DNA of 64,000 nt from NCBI RefSeq assembly GCF_902825325.1, contig NZ_CADEAR010000004.1, positions 248,001-312,000 of the forward strand, given 5' to 3'. This DNA is from Brucella tritici (GTDB taxonomy: Bacteria; Pseudomonadota; Alphaproteobacteria; Rhizobiales; Rhizobiaceae). Position numbers and translations under genes: made by a program. Positions 40,381-50,228 of this stretch are shown piece by piece. Numbering within the stretch: the first letter of the stretch is position 1; each line of letters begins with the position of its first letter. The notes below the pieces were generated by a model that worked only from the letters and a program-made list of their open reading frames with translations, had not been told where the DNA came from and searched no databases.

Positions 40381-41411
40381 TTGAGCAACGCCGTAATGTC
40401 GACGCGATTGCCGCTTGTAGCACTGTCATACGCGGCTTCAACGAGCGCGAAGGTCTTAAGATTATCAGCACCCGATGTCGAGGTGTCTTCACCAGATGCC
40501 AGCTTGTCGACCCAATGCTGCTGAATGGCAAAGACGCTTTCCTGAATATTGTGCCATGGACGTGAGGCCCACGAGAGCAGTTTTGGCGAAACGTCGGAAA
40601 CCGTGGTGCCGTTCGGCGTAATCACTTCAAGGCGATACCCCTGATAAAGCCGGATCGAACCTTCGGTGCCATCAATTTCGACGAGCGTTTCCGGGAAAGG
40701 ATCGGTTTTGAGCTTGGTCGCATAGCTTACGTCGACAATGGAAGTAGCGCCATTTTCATGATCCATGAGAATAGTTGCTACATCTTCACCCTTGATCTTC
40801 GGGTTCACACGCTTTGTGCGAGCAACAAGGCTGGTCACATCGCCCAGAATGAAGCGTGCAATATCAAGCGTATGAATGCCTAAATCTTCGATGATGAAGC
40901 GTTCGCCTTCAGCAAGATAGGGCTGGCCGGAAAACACGTCGAAGCCCGAGCGGAAGGAGAAACGTCCCCAGAATGGCGCACCTATGACGCCACTGTCGAG
41001 TGCCTTGCGCACTGCCTGAATAGGCGTCTGCCAGCGGAAGTTTTCATGCACCATGAGCGGAATGCCTGCTTCATCGCAGACTTTCACCATGGCCTGTGCA
41101 TCATCAAGCGTTTTGGCAAAAGGCTTCTGGCAGATTGCTGGCACCTTGCGAGTGGCGGCAAGTTCCACCAGAGCGCGATGGCTTGAGACTGTGGTGGCGA
41201 TATCGACAAAATCAATGCCGCCATCCGCAAACAGCACCTGCGCATCAGTATAGCGGCGTTCGATGCCAAACTGGTCGCCGACAATCTTCAGCCGCTCAGG
41301 GTTGCGATCACAGATTGCCACGATTCTGGCACCCGAAACATCATTCCATGCATGCATCTGGTTGATTGCGAAAAAACCGCAGCCGATCAGAGCGCCATTC
41401 AATTCTGCCAT
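40377..41411 (-). CDS. apsD: D-apiose dehydrogenase (Gfo/Idh/MocA family)
   Basis: The 344-residue NAD(P)-dependent oxidoreductase has a Rossmann start ALIGCGFFAINQMHAW and the family EKP motif as CQKPFAK. A C-terminal sheet domain includes the conserved GIHTLDIARFI histidine. In the apiose pathway ApsD oxidises D-apiose to D-apionolactone, which ApnL opens. The gene lies one base after the permease stop and overlaps apnL by four bases. Without its neighbours only a general sugar dehydrogenase call would be safe. Confidence 0.83.
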   Translation of the reverse strand: MAELNGALIGCGFFAINQMHAWNDVSGARIVAICDRNPERLKIVGDQFGIERRYTDAQVLFADGGIDFVDIATTVSSHRALVELAATRKVPAICQKPFAKTLDDAQAMVKVCDEAGIPLMVHENFRWQTPIQAVRKALDSGVIGAPFWGRFSFRSGFDVFSGQPYLAEGERFIIEDLGIHTLDIARFILGDVTSLVARTKRVNPKIKGEDVATILMDHENGATSIVDVSYATKLKTDPFPETLVEIDGTEGSIRLYQGYRLEVITPNGTTVSDVSPKLLSWASRPWHNIQESVFAIQQHWVDKLASGEDTSTSGADNLKTFALVEAAYDSATSGNRVDITALLK

Positions 41412-41412
41412 T

Positions 41413-42480
41413 TTAACCCGCTTTTGCCATTTGCATAAGTGTAACGCGCTGCTGGAGGCGGCGCTGTGCCTGATCCACCACCACGGCAATGATGATGACA
41501 AGGCCCTTGATGACCATTTGCCAAAAGGACGATACGCCCATCATGACCAGGCCATCGGAGAGGATACCGATGACGAATGCACCGATGATCGTGCCGCCAA
41601 TGGTGCCGCGCCCGCCAGACATCGAGGTGCCTCCGAGGACTGCTGCCGCAATGGCGTTCAGTTCGAACGAGTTGCCGGTTGCCGGATGCGAAGACATCAG
41701 TTCGGACGAGATGATAAGCCCGGCGATCGCCGCACAGAAGCCCGAAAACATGTAAACGAACATCTTTACGCGGTCGACGCGGATACCCGACATGCGTGCC
41801 GCACGTTCATTGCCGCCGACTGCGAAAATCTGGCGACCAAGGGGCGTGTATCGCGCGATATAGGCTGCTGCCAACGCGACAACGATCAGAATCCAGATCG
41901 AGACCGGAAGACCGAGAATGCTGCCTGATCCGAGGAAGGCGAAGCCGGTTGTACCCAGGTCTTCGCGGCCTACAAGGTTCGGGAAGGTCTGGCCGTCCGA
42001 GGACAGAAGTGCCAGGCCACGCGCTACATAAAGCGTGCCGAGTGTCGCAATGAAGGGCGCAACATTCAGTTTGGTTATCAATAGCCCGTTTATGAAGCCG
42101 ACTGCGACACCCACAGCCAGTGTGATCAGCGAGATTTCAATGATGTTGAAATAGATCGTATAGCCGATGCCAAGATCGATACCGTAGATCAGAAGACCAC
42201 CGGCAACCATGCCGCAAAGCCCGACAATGGAGCCGACGGAAAGGTCGATGCCGCCTGTGATGATGACGAAGGTCATGCCCATTGCAAGAAATGCGTTAAG
42301 CGCAACGTGTTTCGACATCAGGATCAGGTTGGCAGCTGAAAGGAAGTTCGGCGCTGCGAACGAGAAGAATATGAACACCACGAAAAGCGCGATGAAGGTT
42401 CTCAGTTTCATCAGCGTCAGCAGGGCCGAGCCGCTGTTAAAGGTTGAGTCAGTGGCGGCCGTCGTCGTGTTGGCTGTCAT
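41413..42480 (-). CDS. Ribose-type ABC transporter permease (apiose operon)
   Basis: The 355-residue RbsC-type permease has about ten hydrophobic segments and the family motifs GGIDLSVGSIVGL, NGLLITKLNVAPFIATLGT and LGGTSMSGGRGTIGG. It forms the membrane channel for the periplasmic binding protein encoded upstream. It overlaps the ATPase gene by four bases and is followed one base later by apsD. Apiose as substrate follows from the operon. Confidence 0.92.
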   Translation of the reverse strand: MTANTTTAATDSTFNSGSALLTLMKLRTFIALFVVFIFFSFAAPNFLSAANLILMSKHVALNAFLAMGMTFVIITGGIDLSVGSIVGLCGMVAGGLLIYGIDLGIGYTIYFNIIEISLITLAVGVAVGFINGLLITKLNVAPFIATLGTLYVARGLALLSSDGQTFPNLVGREDLGTTGFAFLGSGSILGLPVSIWILIVVALAAAYIARYTPLGRQIFAVGGNERAARMSGIRVDRVKMFVYMFSGFCAAIAGLIISSELMSSHPATGNSFELNAIAAAVLGGTSMSGGRGTIGGTIIGAFVIGILSDGLVMMGVSSFWQMVIKGLVIIIAVVVDQAQRRLQQRVTLMQMAKAG

Positions 42481-44054
42481 GACGCGAGTTCCCTTGTTTG
42501 TTTGTTGTGGTCGTTGTCATGTGTGTGCCCGTGGCCCTTGGCCGATGCGGCAACAATGTCGGCTTCCGTCGCTTTGTCGCGGTCGAATATGGCAATCAGC
42601 TTCCCGTTGCTGAGCACCGCGATGCGATCGGAGAGCGCCATGACTTCTTCCAGATCAGAGGTTGAAAAAAGAATGGAGAGACCCTCGGCGGCAAGCCTGC
42701 GCATGGTGCGGAAGACATCGGCCTTCGCACCCACGTCGATGCCCCGCGATGGCTCGTCCATCAGAAGAACTTTCGGATTGGTCATCAGCGCCTTGCCGAT
42801 GACAACCTTCTGCTGATTACCGCCAGACATCGAGGTGACTTCGAATTCGGGGTTCGGTGCCTTGATCGAAAGGTCTTTGATCGCCTGTTGAATGGCCTGT
42901 TTTTCACGCTTTGGCGTGATATGGAAGAAGCGAGCCAGCCGGTCGAGACTTGCCAGTGTCAGATTGCTGGCAATCGACAAAATCTGCACCAGTCCTTCGC
43001 GCTGGCGATCTTCCGGTATGAGGGCAAGGCCACGCCGGATGCGCCGGGTCGTATCGCGCTCTTTCACTTCCTCGCCATCGATATAGATATGGCCGGTTGA
43101 ATGCCCATGCTGGCCCATCACACATTCGAAAAACTCGGAACGCCCGGCGCCCATAAGGCCGTAAATGCCCAGAACTTCGCCTGCGCGCACAGTCAGGGAG
43201 ACGTCATCAACTGCAAGCCCGCCAGTCGCGCGCGGCAGGGTGATGTTTTCAGCGCGAAACCGCTCTGCACCGATCTTGTGGGTCACAGGCTTTGCAAAAT
43301 CCTTGGCATCGGAGCCAATCATCGAACGCACAATCCATTGCGTATCGATATTCTTGATCTCTTCCTGCCCGGTGATTTTTCCATCACGCAAAACGGTGAT
43401 GTAATCGCCGATCCGCATCAGTTCTTCGAGACGATGCGAAATATAGACGATTGCGACGCCCTGACTTTTCAGCTCGGCAATCACCTTGAAAAGAATGTCG
43501 ACTTCGGCTGCAGAAAGTGCGGATGTTGGCTCGTCCATGATGACGATGCGTGCATCGAGCGAAATGGCTTTGGCGATTTCGACTAGTTGCTGCTGACCAA
43601 TCGGCAAATCGGCGACAAGCGTATTTGCACTGATGCCTGCATCGAGTCGGTCGAGGTATTCGTTGGCTTTTACAACCTGCGCCTTGTGGTCGATACCGCG
43701 CAACCCGCGCATGATTTCGCGTGTGGCAAAGATATTCTCTGCCACCGACATGTTTGAAAACAGGTTCAGTTCTTGAAAGATCATCGCAATACCGCGCTTC
43801 TGCGCGTCGGCGGGGCTGTCGAAGGACACTTCCTCGCTATCGAGAATGATCTTGCCCATGGTCGGACGCTCAACGCCCGCGATGATTTTCATCAGCGTTG
43901 ACTTGCCAGCACCGTTCTCGCCGACAAGCACATTGACCGAACCACGGCGCAATTCAAGACTGGCGCGCTTGACCGCGACGATGCCCGAATAGACCTTGGA
44001 AACATCCTCAAGCTTGAGGACGATATCGTCCTTTGGGTTCAATTCCGTCTCCAT
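42477..44054 (-). CDS. Ribose-type ABC transporter ATPase, duplicated domains (apiose operon)
   Basis: The 525-residue RbsA-type protein carries two nucleotide-binding domains. The first has Walker [10 protein letters not shown] near residue 40, signature [14 protein letters not shown] and Walker B VIMDEPTSA. The second has a degenerate P-loop (YGLMGAGRSE) but an intact signature [13 protein letters not shown] and LLMDEPSRGID. The C-terminus carries an unusual histidine-rich stretch GHGHTHDNDHNK. ATG at 44054 follows the DUF2291 stop by three bases, with GGAG upstream. Confidence 0.93.
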   Translation of the reverse strand: METELNPKDDIVLKLEDVSKVYSGIVAVKRASLELRRGSVNVLVGENGAGKSTLMKIIAGVERPTMGKIILDSEEVSFDSPADAQKRGIAMIFQELNLFSNMSVAENIFATREIMRGLRGIDHKAQVVKANEYLDRLDAGISANTLVADLPIGQQQLVEIAKAISLDARIVIMDEPTSALSAAEVDILFKVIAELKSQGVAIVYISHRLEELMRIGDYITVLRDGKITGQEEIKNIDTQWIVRSMIGSDAKDFAKPVTHKIGAERFRAENITLPRATGGLAVDDVSLTVRAGEVLGIYGLMGAGRSEFFECVMGQHGHSTGHIYIDGEEVKERDTTRRIRRGLALIPEDRQREGLVQILSIASNLTLASLDRLARFFHITPKREKQAIQQAIKDLSIKAPNPEFEVTSMSGGNQQKVVIGKALMTNPKVLLMDEPSRGIDVGAKADVFRTMRRLAAEGLSILFSTSDLEEVMALSDRIAVLSNGKLIAIFDRDKATEADIVAASAKGHGHTHDNDHNKQTRELAS

Positions 44055-44057
44055 CGC

Positions 44058-44702
44058 TTATTTCTCCAAAGAGATGGATACAGGTGTGACGAGCGGAAGC
44101 TGGCCCTTCGATGGCAACGGGAAAGCACCTTCGGCTTTCACCTTCATGCCAACCAGATCTTCGCGCGGGAGCTTTGAAAGAACATCGTCATTGACGCGGG
44201 TGTTGAACGCCTTGCCAAACTGAGCCCAGTCGATCTGATTGCGAAACTCGTTGAAGTTCACAAAGGAGAGGCTGTCGCGGATTGCGCTGCCACGAACGGT
44301 CGGTCCGATCTGCACACGTGCATCGGCCTTGCCATCGCCATTGCTGTCGACATCAACATAGGCTGCGCGCGATTTCGTTTCGGCGGCGACCACAGTGCCT
44401 TCAAGCTTGGCTGCAAAAGTCCAGGGGGCATTGCCCTGCTTTTCGCGATGACCGTATTTCGCTCCAGCGGCGTCCGCATCTGCCTTTACTGCCTGCATCA
44501 CTTCATCGAGCGTCGCAGTTTTTTCGGCAAAAAACGGTTTAACTTTTGAGTCCCAGATGTCGGCAACCGAACGATCGGGGTTGAAATTATCGCCGCGTGC
44601 TTCTGCGGCTTCTTCTGCTGTCGGAGTCTTGATGATTTTGCAGCCCGAAAGCGCGACACCGCAGGCCAGCAGGATAATGGATGCTGACTTCAGCACTGAC
44701 AT
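44058..44702 (-). CDS. DUF2291 family periplasmic lipoprotein
   Basis: The 214-residue protein has a lipoprotein signal (lipobox ALSGC, cysteine near residue 20). Its body contains WDSKVKPFFAEKTATLDE and ARVQIGPTVRGSAIRDSLSFV, which fits DUF2291, a family found beside ribose-type ABC importers. The function is unknown, perhaps assisting substrate capture or transporter assembly. ATG at 44702 has GAGGA seven bases upstream. It lies between the binding-protein and ATPase genes. Confidence 0.87.
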   Translation of the reverse strand: MSVLKSASIILLACGVALSGCKIIKTPTAEEAAEARGDNFNPDRSVADIWDSKVKPFFAEKTATLDEVMQAVKADADAAGAKYGHREKQGNAPWTFAAKLEGTVVAAETKSRAAYVDVDSNGDGKADARVQIGPTVRGSAIRDSLSFVNFNEFRNQIDWAQFGKAFNTRVNDDVLSKLPREDLVGMKVKAEGAFPLPSKGQLPLVTPVSISLEK

Positions 44703-44732
44703 GAATTTATCCTCGGTACAGGAAATAGTACC

Positions 44733-44750
44733 GGGAGCGCTGGCGCTCCC
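44733..44750 (-). terminator. Strong hairpin between binding-protein and DUF2291 genes
   Basis: GGGAGCGC and GCGCTCCC form a perfect 8-bp GC-rich stem with a two-base gap, 18 bases downstream of the binding-protein stop. Without a T-run it is more likely an attenuating or mRNA-stabilising hairpin that keeps binding-protein levels above those of the downstream genes. Confidence 0.55.
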
Positions 44751-44767
44751 AGCCAAGCAATGCTTGA

Positions 44768-46626
<1,859 letters not shown>

Positions 46627-46664
46627 GATTGATATTTCCTTCCCGTAATTTTTGGTAGCGCAAC

Positions 46665-46691
46665 TGGTATAACCAGTCAATGAGTATTCCA
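46665..46691. promoter_or_regulatory. Candidate GntR operator upstream of apnO
   Basis: TGGTATAACCA (46665-46675), flanked to give ACTGGT/ACCAGT arms, is a perfect palindrome. It is followed by TGAGTATTCCA (46681-46691). Both parts recur in the dyad before oiaX at 49376-49394, here separated by an eight-base insertion. It lies between the oiaK stop and the apnO start. Confidence 0.55.
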
Positions 46692-46693
46692 GA

Positions 46694-48040
46694 TTAGGTG
46701 AGGATTCCGTCGCGGATCTGACTGAAATAATTGTCTGAGCCGACCTGACCGCCTTTGAGAGCGATCTGAAGGCCATTGGTGGCGACGTGTGAGCCGTAAG
46801 CCGTGCAAAGCGGCGAGCCTGGTGTTTGCGGAAGCGGCAAAAGCGTGGTGAGTGCATCGATATGCAGTTCACGCAATGCGTGGCTGGAAGTGTCGCCGCC
46901 TGCAATAACTGCGCGGGTAAGCTGTTCGCGTTCGACAAGGCTGCGGAGGATGAAGCCGAGGCTACGGGCCAGCTTGTGGCGGCTGCCTGCGATCTTATCA
47001 ATTTCTGTGCCGCGATCAGCGGACGGACCAAGCGCGGTGTTGAGGATCACGCTGTTGCCCTGCTGAAGCGCCTTCTGGCCGTCAGCAATGGCAGCTTCGA
47101 TTGCCTGATTGCCGTTTTCGCCGAGAAGATCGAGCGGGTTGAGATCAATGCCGGTAAAGCCCGATGTGGTTGCATGACGGATTTGGCGTTCGGTGGTTGG
47201 TGAGACGCTGCCCGAAACGACCGCGATGCGGTCAGCCTTGCCGGGAAGCGGAAACTCTTTTTTCGCGCTGATCAGTCCAGCCTTGGCCCAAGCGGCCAGA
47301 AGCGCATATTCAACGCCGGACGAACCAGCGACAAACCAGCCTTCACGGGCACGCAAACGCCAGAGCTGTTCGCCTGCGTGCAACTGGCTTTCATGGCTAT
47401 CAACGTCGAGGAGCAACATGCCGTCAGCATCTTTGACAATCGCGTTTACACGTTCATTCGCATCGGCGGCTGAAAGCGCGACAAGATCAGCAAGCACGGT
47501 TTTCAGTGCGGTCTGCTTAGCCAGATGCTCGCGCAGGTCCGCTTCGTGCATTGGCGTGACGGGATGGCGGCTCATGACCGGATGGTGGTCAATACGATAG
47601 ACTTCGCCCTGATAGGCGGCAAAGAGATTCCCGAAAGCGGTATAACGCTTGAGCTGCGGTGCGCCAACAACCAACGGCACATAGGTCTGACCAAAGACCG
47701 CTTTGCCGATTTCGACGGCCTTGCCGATATTGCCGACATGGGGGGCGGAATCGAATGTTGAGCAGACCTTGTAATGAGCAATCGCAGCATTCAGGCTTTT
47801 GAGCCAGTTGAATGCAGGCGTGAGATTTTCCTGCATCCATTCCGGCGTTTCGCTGCGGCTCGTTCCTGCAAGACCGATAGCCTTACAGTGCGAAAAGCGC
47901 GAAAGAAGCTCTTCGTCCGGCACATTCATGAACAGCACAGTGTCAACGCCGTTGGAAGACATGGCTTCCATAACATCGGTCGAGCCGGTGAGGTCGTCAC
48001 CGTAGTAAGACAGCAGCAATTCGTTGGAAGCCTTGGTCAT
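46694..48040 (-). CDS. oiaK: 3-oxo-isoapionate kinase (DUF1537 four-carbon acid sugar kinase family)
   Basis: The 448-residue protein has the DUF1537 two-domain layout: N-terminal substrate-binding motif YYGDDLTGSTDVMEA and C-terminal nucleotide-binding motif IAGGDTSSHALREL. OiaK phosphorylates 3-oxo-isoapionate to its 4-phosphate, the substrate of the RuBisCO-like protein encoded directly upstream. Its ATG shares one base with the oiaX stop (TAATG) and has GGAGGAGG upstream, a clear case of translational coupling. Confidence 0.87.
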   Translation of the reverse strand: MTKASNELLLSYYGDDLTGSTDVMEAMSSNGVDTVLFMNVPDEELLSRFSHCKAIGLAGTSRSETPEWMQENLTPAFNWLKSLNAAIAHYKVCSTFDSAPHVGNIGKAVEIGKAVFGQTYVPLVVGAPQLKRYTAFGNLFAAYQGEVYRIDHHPVMSRHPVTPMHEADLREHLAKQTALKTVLADLVALSAADANERVNAIVKDADGMLLLDVDSHESQLHAGEQLWRLRAREGWFVAGSSGVEYALLAAWAKAGLISAKKEFPLPGKADRIAVVSGSVSPTTERQIRHATTSGFTGIDLNPLDLLGENGNQAIEAAIADGQKALQQGNSVILNTALGPSADRGTEIDKIAGSRHKLARSLGFILRSLVEREQLTRAVIAGGDTSSHALRELHIDALTTLLPLPQTPGSPLCTAYGSHVATNGLQIALKGGQVGSDNYFSQIRDGILT

Positions 48041-49332
48041 TATTCGCCTCCTCCATTTGAATTAACGGAGCCGAATTTTGAGAGCGAAGCTGCAAGTTCA
48101 GGATGCTCAGCAGCATAGGTTTCAAGTGGGATGCCAGCGACTGCTGCTTCCCATGCCTGCTGTACGGCGCGAACACCAGCTGCCGGGCCGCCCGGATGGC
48201 TGACAATGCCGCCGCCGCATAGATAAAGCAGATCCGTCGTGCGACCTGTGCGCTCATAGGTTTCAGGTGCCTGTCCGCCCCACTGGCCAGAACCAGCAAC
48301 AGGAAGCGGACAATCTGACGGGTCGAACAGTGGCGTGCTGACAGCCTTGAACGAATTGACGAAGCTTTCGTCCGGTTCCCAATATTTTACGCTAATGCCG
48401 TTGATCTGGAACTGATCCACGCCGAGCAGGCGCCAGAACTGCTGATAAACATGGAAATCCATGCCTGCGCCCGGATTGCGGGTCAGAATATCCCAGCCAT
48501 TGCGATGCGCGTGCAGAACGAGGCCTGAGCGCTTGCGCAGGAAGCTCATGCCGCCAAAGCCAACCGAGTTGATGTTGACCACGGCGCAATTGCCGCCAGC
48601 TTTCAATACCATGTCATGGTTGCGCATCATCTCGTCAGGATCGGCGTGGGAAATGCCGAAGGCATACATCACTTTCTTGCCGGTCTTCTGTTCGTGATCA
48701 AGGATACGCGGCATGATCGCTGTAATGCGTTCTTTGAGCGGCGAATAAGCCGGGCTCATCAGCTTTTCATCATCCTTGATGAAGTCGACGCCGGATTCGA
48801 TCAATTCGCCAACGAGTTCTGCTGTTTCATGCGGACGGAGCCCCAGCGCGGGCTTGACGATGGTGCCGATGATCGGACGCTTTTCAACGCCCGTCAGACG
48901 ACGGCTGCCAGCAATGCCGAACTGCGGGCCGTGATGCGCGCTTTTGAAGGCTTCCGGCAGCTTCATATCGACCACGCGGATGCCGGTCATGCCCTTGATC
49001 GAGTAAACACCGCCAACGGCAATCGTCAACAGTGCTGCAAGATCAGTACCGATTGCGTCGAGCGGGAAGGCGATGTCGACATCGGCGCGCTTGATCGAGC
49101 CGTGGCCGGGCTCAAGCTCCGGCCACGCAGGGGTCGTTGTGTCTCCAAGTGGACGAATTTCGAGTACACGTGCTGCAACGCGCGCCTTCAGCTCTTCTGT
49201 TTCGCCGGGAATAGCGACAAAAGTGCCGGTCGACTGATCGCTCGCAATTTTGGCTGCCATCTGTTCGATGCTGCCGGTAGTCTCTATGCGATAGGTCAGG
49301 CTGATGTACATGGTTGTTACCGGAACAGACAT
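48040..49332 (-). CDS. oiaX: RuBisCO-like protein, 3-oxo-isoapionate-4-phosphate transcarboxylase/hydrolase
   Basis: The 430-residue RuBisCO large-subunit homologue keeps GTIVKPALGL (base region), the metal and carbamylation site DFIKDDE with K186, and LVLHAHRNG. It has no small-subunit partner nearby. In the transcarboxylase branch of D-apiose catabolism OiaX splits 3-oxo-isoapionate 4-phosphate to 3-phosphoglycerate and glycolate. ATG at 49332 is preferred, with a second ATG at 49311; the open frame upstream to 49728 runs through the regulatory region and into the divergent regulator gene and is not real. It is the first gene of the operon. Confidence 0.88.
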   Translation of the reverse strand: MSVPVTTMYISLTYRIETTGSIEQMAAKIASDQSTGTFVAIPGETEELKARVAARVLEIRPLGDTTTPAWPELEPGHGSIKRADVDIAFPLDAIGTDLAALLTIAVGGVYSIKGMTGIRVVDMKLPEAFKSAHHGPQFGIAGSRRLTGVEKRPIIGTIVKPALGLRPHETAELVGELIESGVDFIKDDEKLMSPAYSPLKERITAIMPRILDHEQKTGKKVMYAFGISHADPDEMMRNHDMVLKAGGNCAVVNINSVGFGGMSFLRKRSGLVLHAHRNGWDILTRNPGAGMDFHVYQQFWRLLGVDQFQINGISVKYWEPDESFVNSFKAVSTPLFDPSDCPLPVAGSGQWGGQAPETYERTGRTTDLLYLCGGGIVSHPGGPAAGVRAVQQAWEAAVAGIPLETYAAEHPELAASLSKFGSVNSNGGGE

Positions 49333-49375
49333 TGGTTCGTTGCCAGTCGTAATCGTCTGGCGTATGTAGGGTGAC

Positions 49376-49394
49376 TGGTATAATGAGTATTCCA
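49376..49394. promoter_or_regulatory. Candidate GntR operator upstream of oiaX
   Basis: TGGTATAATGAGTATTCCA is an imperfect dyad (7 of 9 pairs match about a central base), 44 bases upstream of the oiaX start and 111 bases upstream of the divergent gntR gene. On the minus strand a TTGCGT / TATACC pair with 16-base spacing overlaps it, so repressor binding would block that promoter. Confidence 0.55.
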
Positions 49395-49504
49395 TTACAC
49401 GCAAGTGAAAAATTGTGAGACGCTTCGACTGCTGTGGGCAAATAGCTTTTCTCCGCGCATTCGAAGATGCATAAGAGGGGAAAGCGCATGAGGGGTGAGA
49501 TGCA

Positions 49505-50212
49505 ATGAACCAGCCAATCGAACCTATTGTTCGTCGCAAACTGTCCGACGAAGTATTTGACCGGCTCGAAAACATGATCACCTCCGGCGAATTGGAGCCA
49601 GGAGACGAAATGCCGTCGGAGCGAGTCTTGATGGAGCGTTTCGGTGTTGGGCGCCCTGCAATTCGCGAGGCAATGCAGTCGCTTGCCAAAATGGGACTGG
49701 TCAGTATTTCGCATGGAGAGCGTGCCAAGGTGCTGAAGCTAACGGCAAAGTCGATCTTTCAGCAGGTAGATCCGACTGCGAAGATCATGCTGGCGCAATC
49801 AATGGACACACTGGAGGATTTGAAGAGTGCAAGAATTTTCTTCGAACGCGGTATTGTTCGCGAGACTGCGCAGAAGATAACGGAAAATGATATCGCGGAA
49901 CTGCGAGAGATCATCGAACGGCAGCGGGAATCGCTTGGTGACGCGGATGCATTCATCGCTGCCGATATGGAGTTTCATGTCCGGATAGCCAGAATTGCTG
50001 GTAATCCGATATTGGTAGCAGTGAGCGAGGCCATGTTGGCCTGGCTGAAAGAGTATCATACTCATATGCTTATCTGGACGGGTAAGGAGAAATATACCCT
50101 CGTTGAGCACGAGGAAATACTGGATTGCCTGTCCGGTAAGGATGCGGACCGTGCCGAGGCTGCCATGCTCCGTCATCTCGAGCGGTCGCGTACACTTTAC
50201 AAAAAGGAATAG
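49505..50212 (+). CDS. FadR/NanR-type GntR transcriptional regulator
   Basis: The 235-residue protein has an N-terminal winged helix (GDEMPSERVLMERFGVGRP, AIREAMQSLAKMGLV) and a C-terminal FCD effector domain with metal-site histidines (ADMEFHVRIA, VEHEEIL, LRHLERS). The layout is that of NanR/FadR-group regulators, which bind GGTAT-like or TGGT-like dyads. It is divergent from oiaX, so control of the apiose operon is likely. The apiose regulator assignment is inference. A small hairpin follows the gene. Confidence 0.9.
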   Translation: MNQPIEPIVRRKLSDEVFDRLENMITSGELEPGDEMPSERVLMERFGVGRPAIREAMQSLAKMGLVSISHGERAKVLKLTAKSIFQQVDPTAKIMLAQSMDTLEDLKSARIFFERGIVRETAQKITENDIAELREIIERQRESLGDADAFIAADMEFHVRIARIAGNPILVAVSEAMLAWLKEYHTHMLIWTGKEKYTLVEHEEILDCLSGKDADRAEAAMLRHLERSRTLYKKE

Positions 50213-50214
50213 AG

Positions 50215-50228
50215 CCTTCGCGAGAAGG
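50215..50228 (+). terminator. Small hairpin between gntR and MFS genes
   Basis: CCTTC and GAAGG form a 5-bp stem closed by a GCGA tetraloop, in the 16-base gap between convergent stop codons. It is a weak terminator at best. Confidence 0.4.

Noticed and set aside
48040-49332. True CO2-fixing RuBisCO
   Set aside because: There is no small subunit, phosphoribulokinase or cbb regulator nearby, and the partners are apiose-pathway enzymes; the K-D-D-E metal site alone does not imply carboxylation of RuBP.
49333-49728. N-terminal extension of the RuBisCO-like protein
   Set aside because: It runs through the operator region and overlaps the divergent gntR gene; RuBisCO homology starts at about 49311-49332.
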